The notes under the pieces are model-generated. The model worked only from the letters and a program-made list of their open reading frames with translations, was not told where the DNA came from and ran no database searches. Source: Veillonellales bacterium (GTDB lineage: Bacteria; Bacillota; Negativicutes; Veillonellales; Dialisteraceae). From it: a DNA stretch of 44,671 nucleotides. The position numbers were made by a program, and so were the translations under genes. This document shows, piece after piece, positions 7,628 through 16,510 of the stretch (its first letter is position 1; every line of letters starts with the position of its first letter). The stretch lies in the NCBI GenBank assembly GCA_944390485.1, contig CALXPQ010000008.1, positions 1 to 44,671 of the forward strand. Direction: 5' to 3'.

Positions 7628-8602
7628 ATGAACAAGATGATGAAACGGGTCATGCTGGCAGGCCTCGCCTGCGTTGCAGGCGCAGCGATCCTGACGGGCT
7701 GCGGCGGCTCTTCTTCCGGCGGCGCATCCGGCGGCAAACAGTTCCTCAATATCGCCACGGGCGGCACGTCCGGCACGTACTATCCGCTGGGCGGCGCTCT
7801 GGCCGAACTGCTGAACAAGAATATCCAGGGCATGAACGCCAGCGCGCAGGCGACCGGCGCGGCCGTAGCGAATATCAACATGCTGAAAGACGGCTCCGTA
7901 GACCTGGCTTTCGTCCAGAACGATATCGCCTACTATGCGGAGAACGGCACCGAGATGTTCAAGGACAATAAGATCGACACCCTCCGCGGCATCGCGGCGC
8001 TCTATCCGGAGACCATCCAGTTCGTCACCACGGCGGACACGGGCATCACCTCCGTCTCCCAGCTGAAAGGCAAGCGCGTAGCGGTGGGCGCTTCCGGCTC
8101 CGGCTCCGAAGCGAACGCCCGCCAGATCCTCGCGGCGTACGGCATCACCTATGAAGACATCGAACCGCAGTACCTCTCCTTCGGCGAAGCGGTAGACGCC
8201 CTGAAGGACGGCAACGTCGACGCGGGCGTGGTCGTAGCGGGCTTCCCGACGGCGGCCATCCAGGACCTGGGCGCGAGCAAATCCGCCGTGGTCCTCGACA
8301 TCGACAAAGCGACCGCGGACAAGCTGAAAGAACAGTATCCGTACTACAACGCCATCACCATTCCGGCGGGCACCTATCCGGGACAGGAAAAGGACGTGAA
8401 CACGGTCTGCGTGAAGTGCCTCCTCATCGGTACGGACAAGATCAATGACGACATGGGCGGCCAGATCGCAAAGATCCTCTACACGAACCTCGACCGCATG
8501 ACCGCGGCGCACTCCGTAGGCAAGCTCATCACGAAAGACACCGCTCTCGAAGGCATGTCCATCAAGATGAACGCCGGCGCGGAAAAATTCCTGAAATCCT
8601 GA
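7628..8602 (+). CDS. TAXI-family TRAP transporter solute receptor (lipoprotein)
   Basis: 324 residues. It is a substrate-binding lipoprotein: lipobox LTGC with Cys25 as the lipidated residue, then a Gly/Ser linker. The family signature follows at once: FLNIATGGTSGTYYPLGGALAELLN, then QATGAAVANINMLKDGSVDLAFVQNDIAYYA. TAXI receptors deliver substrates to TRAP permeases; characterised members bind glutamate or related dicarboxylates, but specificity is not readable here. A strong GGGGG-type ribosome site precedes the start. It is the first gene of the receptor-DUF1850-permease operon. Its codon use is highly biased, which suggests abundant expression. Confidence 0.92.
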   Translation: MNKMMKRVMLAGLACVAGAAILTGCGGSSSGGASGGKQFLNIATGGTSGTYYPLGGALAELLNKNIQGMNASAQATGAAVANINMLKDGSVDLAFVQNDIAYYAENGTEMFKDNKIDTLRGIAALYPETIQFVTTADTGITSVSQLKGKRVAVGASGSGSEANARQILAAYGITYEDIEPQYLSFGEAVDALKDGNVDAGVVVAGFPTAAIQDLGASKSAVVLDIDKATADKLKEQYPYYNAITIPAGTYPGQEKDVNTVCVKCLLIGTDKINDDMGGQIAKILYTNLDRMTAAHSVGKLITKDTALEGMSIKMNAGAEKFLKS

Positions 8603-8658
8603 TCGCACAACTGCACAGACAGAACGTAAACATTTCCAATGGCGGAAAGGAGAGTGAG

Positions 8659-8694
8659 CGGACTCCGTTTGCGGCGAATAACCGGCGGAGTCCG
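8659..8694 (+). promoter_or_regulatory. Intercistronic hairpin between receptor and DUF1850
   Basis: CGGACTCCG (8659-8667) pairs exactly with CGGAGTCCG (8686-8694), with no T run after it. Such a hairpin after the receptor gene could protect the upstream mRNA and keep receptor levels above permease levels. That role is inference. Confidence 0.55.
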
Positions 8695-8705
8695 TTCCTG
8701 CATCC

Positions 8706-9209
8706 ATGGAATTCCTGAAAACACACAGACTGTTCACCGCCGCGGCGGCGCTTCTCCTGGCGGCTGCGGCATGGTTCCTCACGAGACCCTTCCTCTTCGG
8801 GCAGACGAAAGAGGGCTTCCTCTTCATCGACCGTGCGGACCCGGGCACGCCCGTGGTCATGTCGTACATGCACTCGGCCATGCGCACGCCCATCGAGGAG
8901 ACGCTCCTCGTGGACGAGGAGGCGGACGGATTCATCCTGAAGCGGCTCCGGTACCGCACCTACGGGGCGGGCCTGCCGTACCTCGCCAGCGAAGGCCGCT
9001 ACCGCGAGGAAGACGGGTGGTTCATCCTGGACGATATGGACCGGCGCTTCCCGGACATTTCCATCCGGAACGGCGTCATCAATAACGGGTCTCTCACGGT
9101 GGGGAAGACGGTCTACCATCTCCCCGATCTGATGCCCCTCGGCAGCGAGCTCCATCTCTACGTGGCGCCGCTGTACAAAGGGTACTGGATGAAGAAAGAA
9201 ATGCGTTAG
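8706..9209 (+). CDS. DUF1850 protein of the TAXI-TRAP operon
   Basis: 167 residues. One N-terminal hydrophobic segment (LFTAAAALLLAAAAWFL, about 10-26) anchors it or acts as a signal. The body carries DUF1850 features: SYMHSAMRTPIEETLLVDEE, LRYRTYGAGLPYLASEG and a later VGKTVYHLP. Members of this family commonly lie between TAXI receptor and permease genes, as here; an accessory role in transporter assembly or regulation is inferred and no reaction is known. The start ATG at 8706 follows the intercistronic hairpin. The stop is 12 bp before the permease start. Confidence 0.8.
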   Translation: MEFLKTHRLFTAAAALLLAAAAWFLTRPFLFGQTKEGFLFIDRADPGTPVVMSYMHSAMRTPIEETLLVDEEADGFILKRLRYRTYGAGLPYLASEGRYREEDGWFILDDMDRRFPDISIRNGVINNGSLTVGKTVYHLPDLMPLGSELHLYVAPLYKGYWMKKEMR

Positions 9210-9221
9210 GAGTTGAATACT

Positions 9222-11198
9222 TTGGACGAACTCAAAAAGAACGGAGCTTCTCCGGGGCCGGACGCGCCGGAAGAAGAGCTCAGCGAGGAACTGAAGCAGA
9301 AGCTCAAGGAGCTCGATAAAGAATCGAACACCATGGAGTACACCGGCCTGTGGGGCAAGATCATCGCGGCGATCTGCATCTGCTTCTCCCTGTTCCAGAT
9401 CTACACCGGTTTCTTCGGCGTCATGGACGCGATGCTCCAGCGCGCCGTGCATCTGTCCTTCGGCATCTCGCTGGTCTACCTCCTCTGCCCGACGAAGCGG
9501 TCCTGGGTGAAGGGGGGCAGCGTCCATCCGCTGGACCTCTTCCTGGCGGTGCTGGCCATCATCCCGCCGGTATACATCCTGCTCAATTATCAGGACCTCA
9601 TCCTGCGCGCGGGCACCGTGACGCCTGCTGACGTGGCCATCGGCACGCTGGGCATCGTCATGGTCATCGAGGCGGCCCGACGCATCGTAGGGCTCCCCAT
9701 CGTCGTGGTGGTGCTCTGCTTCATCGCCTACGGCTTCCTCGGGCCGTACATGCCGGGGGCCATCGCGCACCGCGGCCTCAATCTCGACCAGATGGTGGGG
9801 CACCTCTTCTTCACCACCGAAGGCGTCTTCGGCATTCCCATGGGCGTGTCCTCCACCTTCATTTTCCTCTTCATCCTCTTCGGGGCGTACCTCGAGAAGA
9901 CGGGGCTGGGGAAATTCTTCATTGACATCTCGAACGCCATCGCCGGCTGGGCGTCCGGCGGTCCGGCGAAGGTGGCCGTCATCTCCAGCGCCCTCGAAGG
10001 CACCATCTCCGGCAGCTCGGTGGCGAACGTCGTGGGGTCCGGCTCCTTCACCATCCCGATGATGAAGAAGCTCGGCTACAGCAAGGACTTCGCCGGCGCC
10101 GTCGAAGCGGCGGCCTCCACGGGCGGCCAGATCATGCCGCCGATCATGGGCGCGGCGGCCTTCCTCATGGCGGAATTCGTGGGCATCCCCTACATGGAAG
10201 TCGTGAAGGCGGCGGTCATCCCGGCCATCCTGTACTTCTTCGGCGTCTTCCTGGGCGTCCACTTCGAAGCGAAGCGGGAAAACCTGAAAGGCACCCCGCG
10301 GAGCCTCCTGCCTCCCTTCGGCGCGATCCTGAAGGAAGAAGGCCACCTGGTGATCCCGCTGATCGCCATCATCGGCCTGCTCTCCTCCGGCTACACCCCG
10401 ATGCGCGCCGCGCTCGCGGGCATCGTCATCTCCATCGCGGCAGCCATGCTCCGGGCGAACACGCGCATGTCCTTCATGGACATCGTGGACGGCCTCATCA
10501 AGGGCGCGCGGGGCGCGCTGGGCGTTCTCATCGCCTGCGCCGCGGCGGGCATCATCATCGGCATCGTCACGAAGACCGGCATCGGCCTGAAGCTCGCGTC
10601 CGCGCTGGTGGATCTGTCGAACGGCTCCTTCCTGCTGCTGCTCTTCTGCACCATGATCACCTCGCTCATCCTCGGCATGGGCGTGCCCACCACGGCAAAC
10701 TACGTCATCACCTCCACCATCGCCGCGCCGGCGCTGATCTCTCTCGGCGTGCCGATCCTCGCGGCGCACATGTTCGTTTTCTACTTCGGCATCATCGCCG
10801 ACATCACCCCGCCGGTGGCCCTCGCGGCCTTCGCAGGGGCGGCCATCTCCGGCGGCAATCCCATCAAGACCGGCATCAATGCGTCCAAGCTGGGCATCGC
10901 GGCCTTCATCATTCCGTACATGTTCGTCCTGTCGCCGGCCATGCTCGGCATCGATGCGACCTTCGGCAGCGTCGTGGCGACGACTCTCACGGCCGTCGTC
11001 GGCATGGTGGGCGTGAGCGCCGCCATGATCGGCTTCTTCGTGACGAAGGCCTGGTGGATCGAGCGCCTCGCGCTCCTCGCGGGCGGCCTGATGCTCATCG
11101 ACCCGGGCATGATGACCGACGTGATCGGCACGGGCCTCCTCATCCTTGTGGGCGTCTTCCAGTATGCCCGCCGGAAGAAAAACGCGGCGATCGCCTGA
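9222..11198 (+). CDS. TRAP transporter fused permease, 4TM+12TM (TAXI type)
   Basis: 658 residues. It is the membrane part of the TRAP carrier, in which small (Q) and large (M) subunits are fused. A charged N-terminus of about 45 residues precedes the hydrophobic region; the M part has the typical SALEGTISGSSVANVVGSGSFTIPMMKKLGY and EAAASTGGQIMPPIMGAAAF blocks, and later MGVPTTANYVITSTIAAPAL and IADITPPVALAAFAGAAISGGNP. Import is driven by an ion gradient, with the receptor encoded upstream. A TTG start at 9222 is preferred because AGGAG at 9208-9212 sits 9 bp before it; an in-frame TTG at 9213 directly abuts that site. A terminator follows. Confidence 0.93.
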   Translation: MDELKKNGASPGPDAPEEELSEELKQKLKELDKESNTMEYTGLWGKIIAAICICFSLFQIYTGFFGVMDAMLQRAVHLSFGISLVYLLCPTKRSWVKGGSVHPLDLFLAVLAIIPPVYILLNYQDLILRAGTVTPADVAIGTLGIVMVIEAARRIVGLPIVVVVLCFIAYGFLGPYMPGAIAHRGLNLDQMVGHLFFTTEGVFGIPMGVSSTFIFLFILFGAYLEKTGLGKFFIDISNAIAGWASGGPAKVAVISSALEGTISGSSVANVVGSGSFTIPMMKKLGYSKDFAGAVEAAASTGGQIMPPIMGAAAFLMAEFVGIPYMEVVKAAVIPAILYFFGVFLGVHFEAKRENLKGTPRSLLPPFGAILKEEGHLVIPLIAIIGLLSSGYTPMRAALAGIVISIAAAMLRANTRMSFMDIVDGLIKGARGALGVLIACAAAGIIIGIVTKTGIGLKLASALVDLSNGSFLLLLFCTMITSLILGMGVPTTANYVITSTIAAPALISLGVPILAAHMFVFYFGIIADITPPVALAAFAGAAISGGNPIKTGINASKLGIAAFIIPYMFVLSPAMLGIDATFGSVVATTLTAVVGMVGVSAAMIGFFVTKAWWIERLALLAGGLMLIDPGMMTDVIGTGLLILVGVFQYARRKKNAAIA

Positions 11199-11224
11199 CG
11201 GGTCCCGTCATTTCATTCCTCCGA

Positions 11225-11255
11225 AACAGCTCCGCTTTCCTGCGGGGCTGTTTTT
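11225..11255 (+). terminator. Terminator of the TAXI-TRAP operon
   Basis: AACAGCTCCGC/GCGGGGCTGTT hairpin followed by a T run. Confidence 0.85.
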
Positions 11256-11340
11256 CTGTGCAATAGCTCGGTTATAAGGAAAATTGATAAAATGCCGCGG
11301 GACCATTAGAATATAGAATAAAAAGGAAAGGAGGCGCGTC

Positions 11341-12252
11341 ATGCTCAATTTCCGGGCCAAAACGTTTCTCTGTGCGTGCAAGCACATGAATTTCACCAAC
11401 GCCGCGTCGGAGCTGGGGATCTCCCAGCCGGCGGTGTCCCAGCATATCCGCCGCCTCGAGGAGGACTACGGGGTGAAGCTCTTCCGCTTCGAAGGAAAGA
11501 AGCTCCGCCTCACCGCCGAAGGAGAGCTCATGCTCGCCGCGGTGCAGACCATGAACAACGACGAGCACATCCTGCGCCAGCGCATCGAAGCCATGCAGCA
11601 GGGGCGGAAGATGTACTGCTTCGGCGCGACCCACACCATCGGGGACTACCTCATCACGGACAAGCTCGCGGAATTCCTCCGGGACAATCCGGACAGCAAT
11701 GTGGACATCTACATCGCGGACACGGAGAAGCTCCTGAAGGACATCGACGAAGGGCACATCGACTTCGCCATCGTGGAGGGCTTCTTCGACCACTCCCGCT
11801 ATGAAACGCTGCCTTTCTCCACGGAGAATCTCCTCTGCGTGTGCGGCGCGGACTACGACATCCCCGGGGAGATTGCCACAGAGGAGCTCTTCCATCACCG
11901 CATCATCACCCGCGAGCCGGGCGCGGGAGCGCGGGAGCTGCTCGACCGGGCGCTCGCCACCATCAACAGCTCCGTGGACTCCTTCGAGAGCCACGTCATC
12001 GTGGGCTCGCCCTACGCCATGAAGGCGCTGGCCCGGCGGAACTGCGGCCTCGCCTTCCTCTACGAAAGCTCCGTCGCGGAAGAGCTCGCCGCGGGCCGGC
12101 TCCGGCAGGTGCGCGTGCGCGACTTCGAGCCCCAGTACCGCTTCACCTTCCTGTGGAAATCGGGGAGCATGTACAAAGACGATTTCCTCCGCATGTACCG
12201 CCGCCTCATCGGGGAGAAGGTCCCCGCGGCGGGCGTGAAGACCATCCTCTGA
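11341..12252 (+). CDS. LysR-family transcriptional regulator
   Basis: 303 residues. The N-terminal winged helix (MNFTNAASELGISQPAVSQHIRRLEEDYGVKLF) is followed by a two-lobed effector domain (DSNVDIYIADTEKLLKDIDEGHIDFAIVEG, LLCVCGADYDIPGEIA, FLWKSGSMYKDDFLRMYRRL). It probably senses a small metabolite and controls a nearby operon. It shares the strand of, and lies between, the TRAP operon and the asparaginase, 10 bp ahead of the latter, so both are candidate targets. GGAGG lies before the start. No LysR box (T-N11-A) was identified with confidence. Confidence 0.9.
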   Translation: MLNFRAKTFLCACKHMNFTNAASELGISQPAVSQHIRRLEEDYGVKLFRFEGKKLRLTAEGELMLAAVQTMNNDEHILRQRIEAMQQGRKMYCFGATHTIGDYLITDKLAEFLRDNPDSNVDIYIADTEKLLKDIDEGHIDFAIVEGFFDHSRYETLPFSTENLLCVCGADYDIPGEIATEELFHHRIITREPGAGARELLDRALATINSSVDSFESHVIVGSPYAMKALARRNCGLAFLYESSVAEELAAGRLRQVRVRDFEPQYRFTFLWKSGSMYKDDFLRMYRRLIGEKVPAAGVKTIL

Positions 12253-12262
12253 GGAGCGTGCC

Positions 12263-13231
12263 ATGAAAAAGATCTGCATCATCACCACCGGCGGAACCAT
12301 CGCCATGAAAGAAGACCGGGCAGCGGGCGGCCTTGTGCCCGCCGTCTCCGGGGCCGACCTGGCCGCCTCCGCCCGGGGCATCACGGACTGGGCGGACATC
12401 GCCGTGAAGGAATTTTCCAATATCCCCAGCGAATTCATGACGCCGGAGCGCATGATGGACCTGGCCCGCGCCATCGACGGCATGGCGGAGGAGGCGGACG
12501 GCTTCGTCGTCACCCACGGCACGGACACCATGGAGGAGACCGCCTTCCTGCTGGAGACCGTGCTCCATACGGAGAAGCCCGTGGTGCTCACGGGGGCCAT
12601 GCGCGGCGCGTCCGACCTCTCCGCCGACGGCCCGGCGAATCTCCTGGACGCGGTGAAGACCGCCGTCTCGCCCGGCGCGGCGGGGAAGGGCGTGCTCGTC
12701 GTCATGGGCGGGCGCGTGCACGCCGCGCGGTACGTGGAGAAAATGCACGCCACGCTCCCCGAGGCGTTCCGGTCGCCTCAGTGGGGCCCCGCGGGCACCG
12801 TTTACGCGGACCGCGTCGTCTGGGCGGGCGCGCCCGAGCGGAAAGCGCGGCTCCACCCGGCGCGTCTCGCGTCTCATGTATGGCTCGTGAAATGCGCCGC
12901 CGGCACGGAGGCGGACATCTTTCATGCGGCCATTGCCGCCGGTGCGGACGGCCTCGTCGTGGAGGGATTCGGCTGCGGAAACGTGCCCCGCGGCGCGGAC
13001 GCGGGCATCCGGGACGCCATCGCCGCGGGCCTCGCCGTGGTGCTCGTCTCCCGCACTGCCGCGGGGAGCGTCGCCCGGGAATACGCCTACGACGGCGGCG
13101 CGGGCTCGCTCGAAGACGCGGGAGCCGTCCTCGGCGGGAGCCTCTCCGGCCAGAAGGCGCGCCTCCTCCTCATGGCCGCGCTGGGCGCAGGCTGCTCCCG
13201 GGAGGAGATGCGGACGCTCTTCCGGGACTGA
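12263..13231 (+). CDS. L-asparaginase
   Basis: 322 residues. It hydrolyses asparagine to aspartate and ammonia. The first catalytic Thr is Thr12 in TTGGTIAM; the second triad lies in THGTDTMEET (Thr87, Asp88). LTGAMRGASDLSADGPANLLDAV is the conserved core that follows. No signal peptide is present, so it should be a cytoplasmic enzyme of the bacterial I/II asparaginase superfamily; the split between type I and II cannot be settled by eye. It starts 10 bp after the LysR gene with GAGGAG overlapping that junction, so co-transcription with the regulator is likely. Confidence 0.9.
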   Translation: MKKICIITTGGTIAMKEDRAAGGLVPAVSGADLAASARGITDWADIAVKEFSNIPSEFMTPERMMDLARAIDGMAEEADGFVVTHGTDTMEETAFLLETVLHTEKPVVLTGAMRGASDLSADGPANLLDAVKTAVSPGAAGKGVLVVMGGRVHAARYVEKMHATLPEAFRSPQWGPAGTVYADRVVWAGAPERKARLHPARLASHVWLVKCAAGTEADIFHAAIAAGADGLVVEGFGCGNVPRGADAGIRDAIAAGLAVVLVSRTAAGSVAREYAYDGGAGSLEDAGAVLGGSLSGQKARLLLMAALGAGCSREEMRTLFRD

Positions 13232-13254
13232 ACGGAAAAATTTTCGGAAATGAC

Positions 13255-13283
13255 TTGACAGAATCGGAGATAGCCCGTATACT
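13255..13283 (+). promoter_or_regulatory. Promoter of tRNA-Ser(GGA)
   Basis: TTGACA (13255-13260), a 17 bp spacer and TATACT (13278-13283) lie about 60 bp before the tRNA. Confidence 0.85.
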
Positions 13284-13345
13284 GTTAAAGTATCATTCAT
13301 ACGAACTGAATACAGCGCGGCGAAAGCCGACAGAATCATCCATCT

Positions 13346-13437
13346 GGAGAGGTGTCCGAGTGGTTGAAGGTGCATGATTGGAAATCATGTTGACGGCGAA
13401 TACCGTCACGGGGGTTCGAATCCCCCTCTCTCCGCCA
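13346..13437 (+). tRNA. tRNA-Ser(GGA)
   Basis: Acceptor GGAGAGG pairs with TCTCTCC (one G-U). The anticodon loop has GGA. A long variable arm (TGACGG...CCGTCA) marks it as class II. The T-arm is GGGGGTTCGAATCCCCC, and CCA is encoded. Confidence 0.95.
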
Positions 13438-13445
13438 GAATTGAT

Positions 13446-13475
13446 GAGCCCGTCGAATGCGGCGGGCTTTTTATT
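13446..13475 (+). terminator. Terminator of tRNA-Ser
   Basis: AGCCCG...CGGGCT hairpin followed by TTTTATTTT. Confidence 0.8.
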
Positions 13476-13643
13476 TTGCTTTTTTCGTCCATGTAGACGA
13501 GAGAAAGCTTGTATTTGATGAGGCATTGCACACAGTTTTCTCCATGAGCGGACGGAAAAATTTAGAAGGGAAAAGGCAATTGACGGGGATTGCAGGGTGA
13601 TATGGTCCGGAGATGAGAAAAGGTGCCGCGGCGGTGTATTTCA

Positions 13644-13652
13644 TGGTATAAT
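13644..13652 (+). promoter_or_regulatory. Extended -10 promoter for the nitrilase operon
   Basis: TGG-TATAAT with no convincing -35. The preceding 13476-13640 holds no gene or repeat that I can see. Confidence 0.55.
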
Positions 13653-13672
13653 CAAAATAATTACATATACTC

Positions 13673-13708
13673 AAAGAGGAGCAGGGATCAGATCTCGCGC
13701 TCCTCTTT
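13673..13708 (+). promoter_or_regulatory. Leader hairpin before the nitrilase gene
   Basis: AAAGAGGAGC (13673-13682) pairs exactly with GCTCCTCTTT (13699-13708) across a 16-base loop, between the promoter and the start codon. Only TTTT follows, so termination would be weak. It may be an attenuator or a protective 5' stem. Confidence 0.5.
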
Positions 13709-13729
13709 TGGTTTCTGAAAGGAGAACTT

Positions 13730-14527
13730 ATGAAGAAGACCATCAGCCTCATCCAGATGGATGTGAAACTCGGCGTACCGGAGGAGAATTTCGCGCACGC
13801 GCTGGCGCTCCTGGAAGACGCCGTGAAAAGCGGGCCGGATATCCTCGTCCTGCCGGAGACGGTGAATACGGGCTTTTTCCCCACGCCGGCGGAGGCGCTC
13901 GCCGCGGCGGCGGACGACGGCGGCGCACGCACGCGGGAGCTCTTCGGCGGATTCGCCAAGGCGCACGGGGTGAACCTCGTGGCGGGGTCGTCCGCCGTGA
14001 AGGAAGGCGGGAAGATCTACAACCGGGCGTACGTCTTCGACCGGACCGGCGCGGTTATCGCCAGCTATGACAAGATCCACGGCTTCAGCCCGTCCGGCGA
14101 GCCGGAGTATTTCGAGGGCGGGGACCACACCGTGCATTTTGCGCTGGACGGCATCCCCTGCTCCATGGCGGTGTGTTACGACGTGCGCTTCCCCGAGCTC
14201 ATCCGCACGGAGGCTCTCGCGGGCGTGGATCTTTTCTTCCTGCCCGCCGCATGGCCTCTCGTGCGGAAGGACCACTGGGTGACGCTCGCGAAGGCGCGGG
14301 CCATTGAGAATCAGATGTATGTCTGCGCCGTCAATGAATGCGGATGGGCCGGCGAAGCGAAGTATGCGGGCCATTCCCTGCTCCTTTCTCCGTGGGGCGA
14401 GGAGCTCTGTCATCTGGGCGAAGACGAAGAGATCGCCGCCGGCACGATCGACACGGACGTCATCGCCGGCATCCGAACGGGCATCAATGTTTTCCGCGAC
14501 CGCCGGCCGGAAATGTATCATATTTAA
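13730..14527 (+). CDS. Carbon-nitrogen hydrolase, omega-amidase-like
   Basis: 265 residues, nitrilase superfamily. The Glu-Lys-Cys triad is visible: Glu43 (LVLPETVNTGFF), Lys115 (YDKIHGFSP) and Cys149 (AVCYDVRFPEL). These motifs match the Nit2/YafV omega-amidase branch, which hydrolyses alpha-keto amides such as alpha-ketoglutaramate to the keto acid and ammonia; other small amides remain possible. It is cytoplasmic. AAAGGAG lies before the ATG. It is followed after 15 bp by a DUF2848 gene of clearly lower GC, so the operon may be a recent join. A role in amide nitrogen recovery would fit the nearby asparaginase. Confidence 0.87.
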   Translation: MKKTISLIQMDVKLGVPEENFAHALALLEDAVKSGPDILVLPETVNTGFFPTPAEALAAAADDGGARTRELFGGFAKAHGVNLVAGSSAVKEGGKIYNRAYVFDRTGAVIASYDKIHGFSPSGEPEYFEGGDHTVHFALDGIPCSMAVCYDVRFPELIRTEALAGVDLFFLPAAWPLVRKDHWVTLAKARAIENQMYVCAVNECGWAGEAKYAGHSLLLSPWGEELCHLGEDEEIAAGTIDTDVIAGIRTGINVFRDRRPEMYHI

Positions 14528-14542
14528 AAGGAGGGAAATAAA

Positions 14543-15214
14543 ATGGATTTTAAAATCGAATCAAAAGCAGGGACTTCCGTCATTTCTGCGGAGATCAAAA
14601 ATCTGATGGTTGTCGGATTTTCCGGGAAAGATGTGGAGAAAACCATGGAGCATATTCATGAGCTGGAAAAAGAAGGGGTCAAATGCCCCTCTGAAGTACC
14701 GGTTCCATATCAGTGCGATCCGCAGATCATTACGAGAAAACCGGTGATCGATGTAATCGGGGCGAAAACGAGCGGAGAAGCGGAGTATCTCATTCTCTGC
14801 CATGACGGGAAATTTTATATCGGCATTGGCAGCGATCACACAGATCGGGACATGGAAGCGGTGAGCATCCATAAATCGAAGCAGGTCTGCCTCAAACCGT
14901 GCTCAGAAACGTTCTGGGAATATGAAGAAGTAAAAGATCATTTGCCGCAGCTTCGACTGGTATCGACGCAGATCGTAGATGGGAAGGAAATCGAATACCA
15001 GAATGGGGTGGCGGGAGACCTGCTGCCGTTTGACATTATCATTGAAAAAGTACAGAAGGAGATTCCTCTGGAAGACTGCCTGATTTATACCGGTACAGTA
15101 CCGCTTTTGAATGGATTCCGGTTCGGCGAGCAGTTTACCGCCCGTCTCATCGATGATGTGCTGGGCCGCGAATTGGCTATCACGTATGGGGTCCATGTGA
15201 TTGACGAGCATTGA
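14543..15214 (+). CDS. DUF2848 family protein
   Basis: 223 residues. It matches the DUF2848 pattern from memory: EHIHELEKEGVKCPSEVPVPY, VIGAKTSGEAEYLILCHDGKFYIGIGSDHTDRDMEA, then HKSKQVCLKPCSETFW and a later GDLLPFDIII. The family is uncharacterised; conserved GSDHTDR and TSGE suggest a metal or ligand site related to fumarylacetoacetate-hydrolase-like folds, which is inference. GGAGGG precedes the start. Base composition is visibly lower in GC than both neighbours upstream and downstream of the two-gene segment. Its partner is the next-gene permease, so both may act on one carboxylic acid. Confidence 0.75.
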   Translation: MDFKIESKAGTSVISAEIKNLMVVGFSGKDVEKTMEHIHELEKEGVKCPSEVPVPYQCDPQIITRKPVIDVIGAKTSGEAEYLILCHDGKFYIGIGSDHTDRDMEAVSIHKSKQVCLKPCSETFWEYEEVKDHLPQLRLVSTQIVDGKEIEYQNGVAGDLLPFDIIIEKVQKEIPLEDCLIYTGTVPLLNGFRFGEQFTARLIDDVLGRELAITYGVHVIDEH

Positions 15215-15247
15215 TTCTTTACGGTCTGCTATGAACGGAGGCGGCAA

Positions 15248-16498
15248 ATGATTACTGCACAGATTATCATGGTGCTGACCCTGATTGTCATGATCACCGG
15301 GAAAGCGCCCCTCTATATTACCGCAGTCGTAGGCGGCGTCCTGTCTGCTCTGGCCGCCGGGTTCCCACTGGCCGGGTCTGATCCAAATGCCATTTCGAAA
15401 ATTCTCATCGCGGCGCTGAATCCGGTTATTGTAGATATGCTGGGGGTACTGCTCTTTATCGGTATTATGCAGACCTGCGGCTATATGGACGTCATTATCT
15501 GGAATATCATGGACTTTGGCCGGAGATACGGCGGTGCGCCGGGAATTGCTACGGCAGCAGGGCTGGCGGCGTCGCTTCTCGGAGCGCTCACCGCATTCAC
15601 CCAGCCGGTCATTACGGCAACGATTGCAGGCCCGGCTGCCGTGAAACTGGGCTTGTCGCCGAATAAGACGTCCGGCATCATTTCTCTGGCGAATACGGTG
15701 GCCAATTCCTGCGGATTCACGCATCCGACTATGCTGGCGATCCTGGCTGTGACCGGCGTACATTTCGGACTCATCAATGCCTGGGCATTTGCGGGGTCCA
15801 TCTGGATTTATATTTTTGCTTACTGGCGGGCACGGAGAGAAATGATCCGGGACGGTCTGCCGATCAATCCGCCGGGACAGGCACTGGATAAACTGCCGGA
15901 AGGGTCTCCGTCCTTCAAAAAAGCGATTTTCCCGTTTATCGTATTGTGCGTAGCTTTCTTTTCCGGAGTTCCCGTTTTCCTCGTGGGGATGGGGACCGGT
16001 ATCCTTATTATTTTCATGACGCGCATGACACTGGCACAGGGTGAGAAGGCCATGATCAGCGGCGTCAGCCAGATTTCCATCCCGATTGTGGCAATTGTCA
16101 GCCTGATGTTCATGTCGAATGTCATCAACCGCATCGGACTGGTGGAACTCATTGCAGAATATGCGGTGCCGTATATTGCCATGGCGCCGATTCAGATCCT
16201 GTTCCTGATCTCTGCTGTGGCCGGGACCATTACCCAGTCGAATGCCGCTTCTGCTCCGATCGTACTGCCCTTTACACAGGTCGTGATGAATATGGGGTGT
16301 GATCCGCTGGCGGTCAGCTTTGCGGCCATCACCGGCTGTGCGATCATGCAGCTTTTCCTGACCGGCGGTGCACTCACAGCGCTTCCGGTAGTGGCGGGCG
16401 TCATCCCCGGCACGGTGCAGGAAATAGCGAACCGCTGGCAGCGGCCGGCCATGCTGGTGGGGGCAGCGGTATGTTTCGTACTGACATTCATTTTGTAA
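15248..16498 (+). CDS. Ion-transporter-superfamily organic acid permease
   Basis: 416 residues, almost wholly hydrophobic, with about 11-12 membrane segments in two halves. Re-entrant-like motifs occur at matching places: AFTQPVITATIAGPAAVKLG with ANTVANSCGFTHPTMLAIL in the first half, and AGTITQSNAASAPIVLPF with TGCAIMQLFLTGGALTALPVV in the second. This layout fits the IT superfamily (GntP, CitM/DcuC, ArsB relatives), secondary carriers for organic anions. Substrate is not readable. It is coupled to the DUF2848 gene, shares its lower GC, and ends at a terminator. Moderate confidence for superfamily, low for any specific substrate. Confidence 0.75.
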   Translation: MITAQIIMVLTLIVMITGKAPLYITAVVGGVLSALAAGFPLAGSDPNAISKILIAALNPVIVDMLGVLLFIGIMQTCGYMDVIIWNIMDFGRRYGGAPGIATAAGLAASLLGALTAFTQPVITATIAGPAAVKLGLSPNKTSGIISLANTVANSCGFTHPTMLAILAVTGVHFGLINAWAFAGSIWIYIFAYWRARREMIRDGLPINPPGQALDKLPEGSPSFKKAIFPFIVLCVAFFSGVPVFLVGMGTGILIIFMTRMTLAQGEKAMISGVSQISIPIVAIVSLMFMSNVINRIGLVELIAEYAVPYIAMAPIQILFLISAVAGTITQSNAASAPIVLPFTQVVMNMGCDPLAVSFAAITGCAIMQLFLTGGALTALPVVAGVIPGTVQEIANRWQRPAMLVGAAVCFVLTFIL

Positions 16499-16510
16499 AT
16501 TTTGTTTTCC

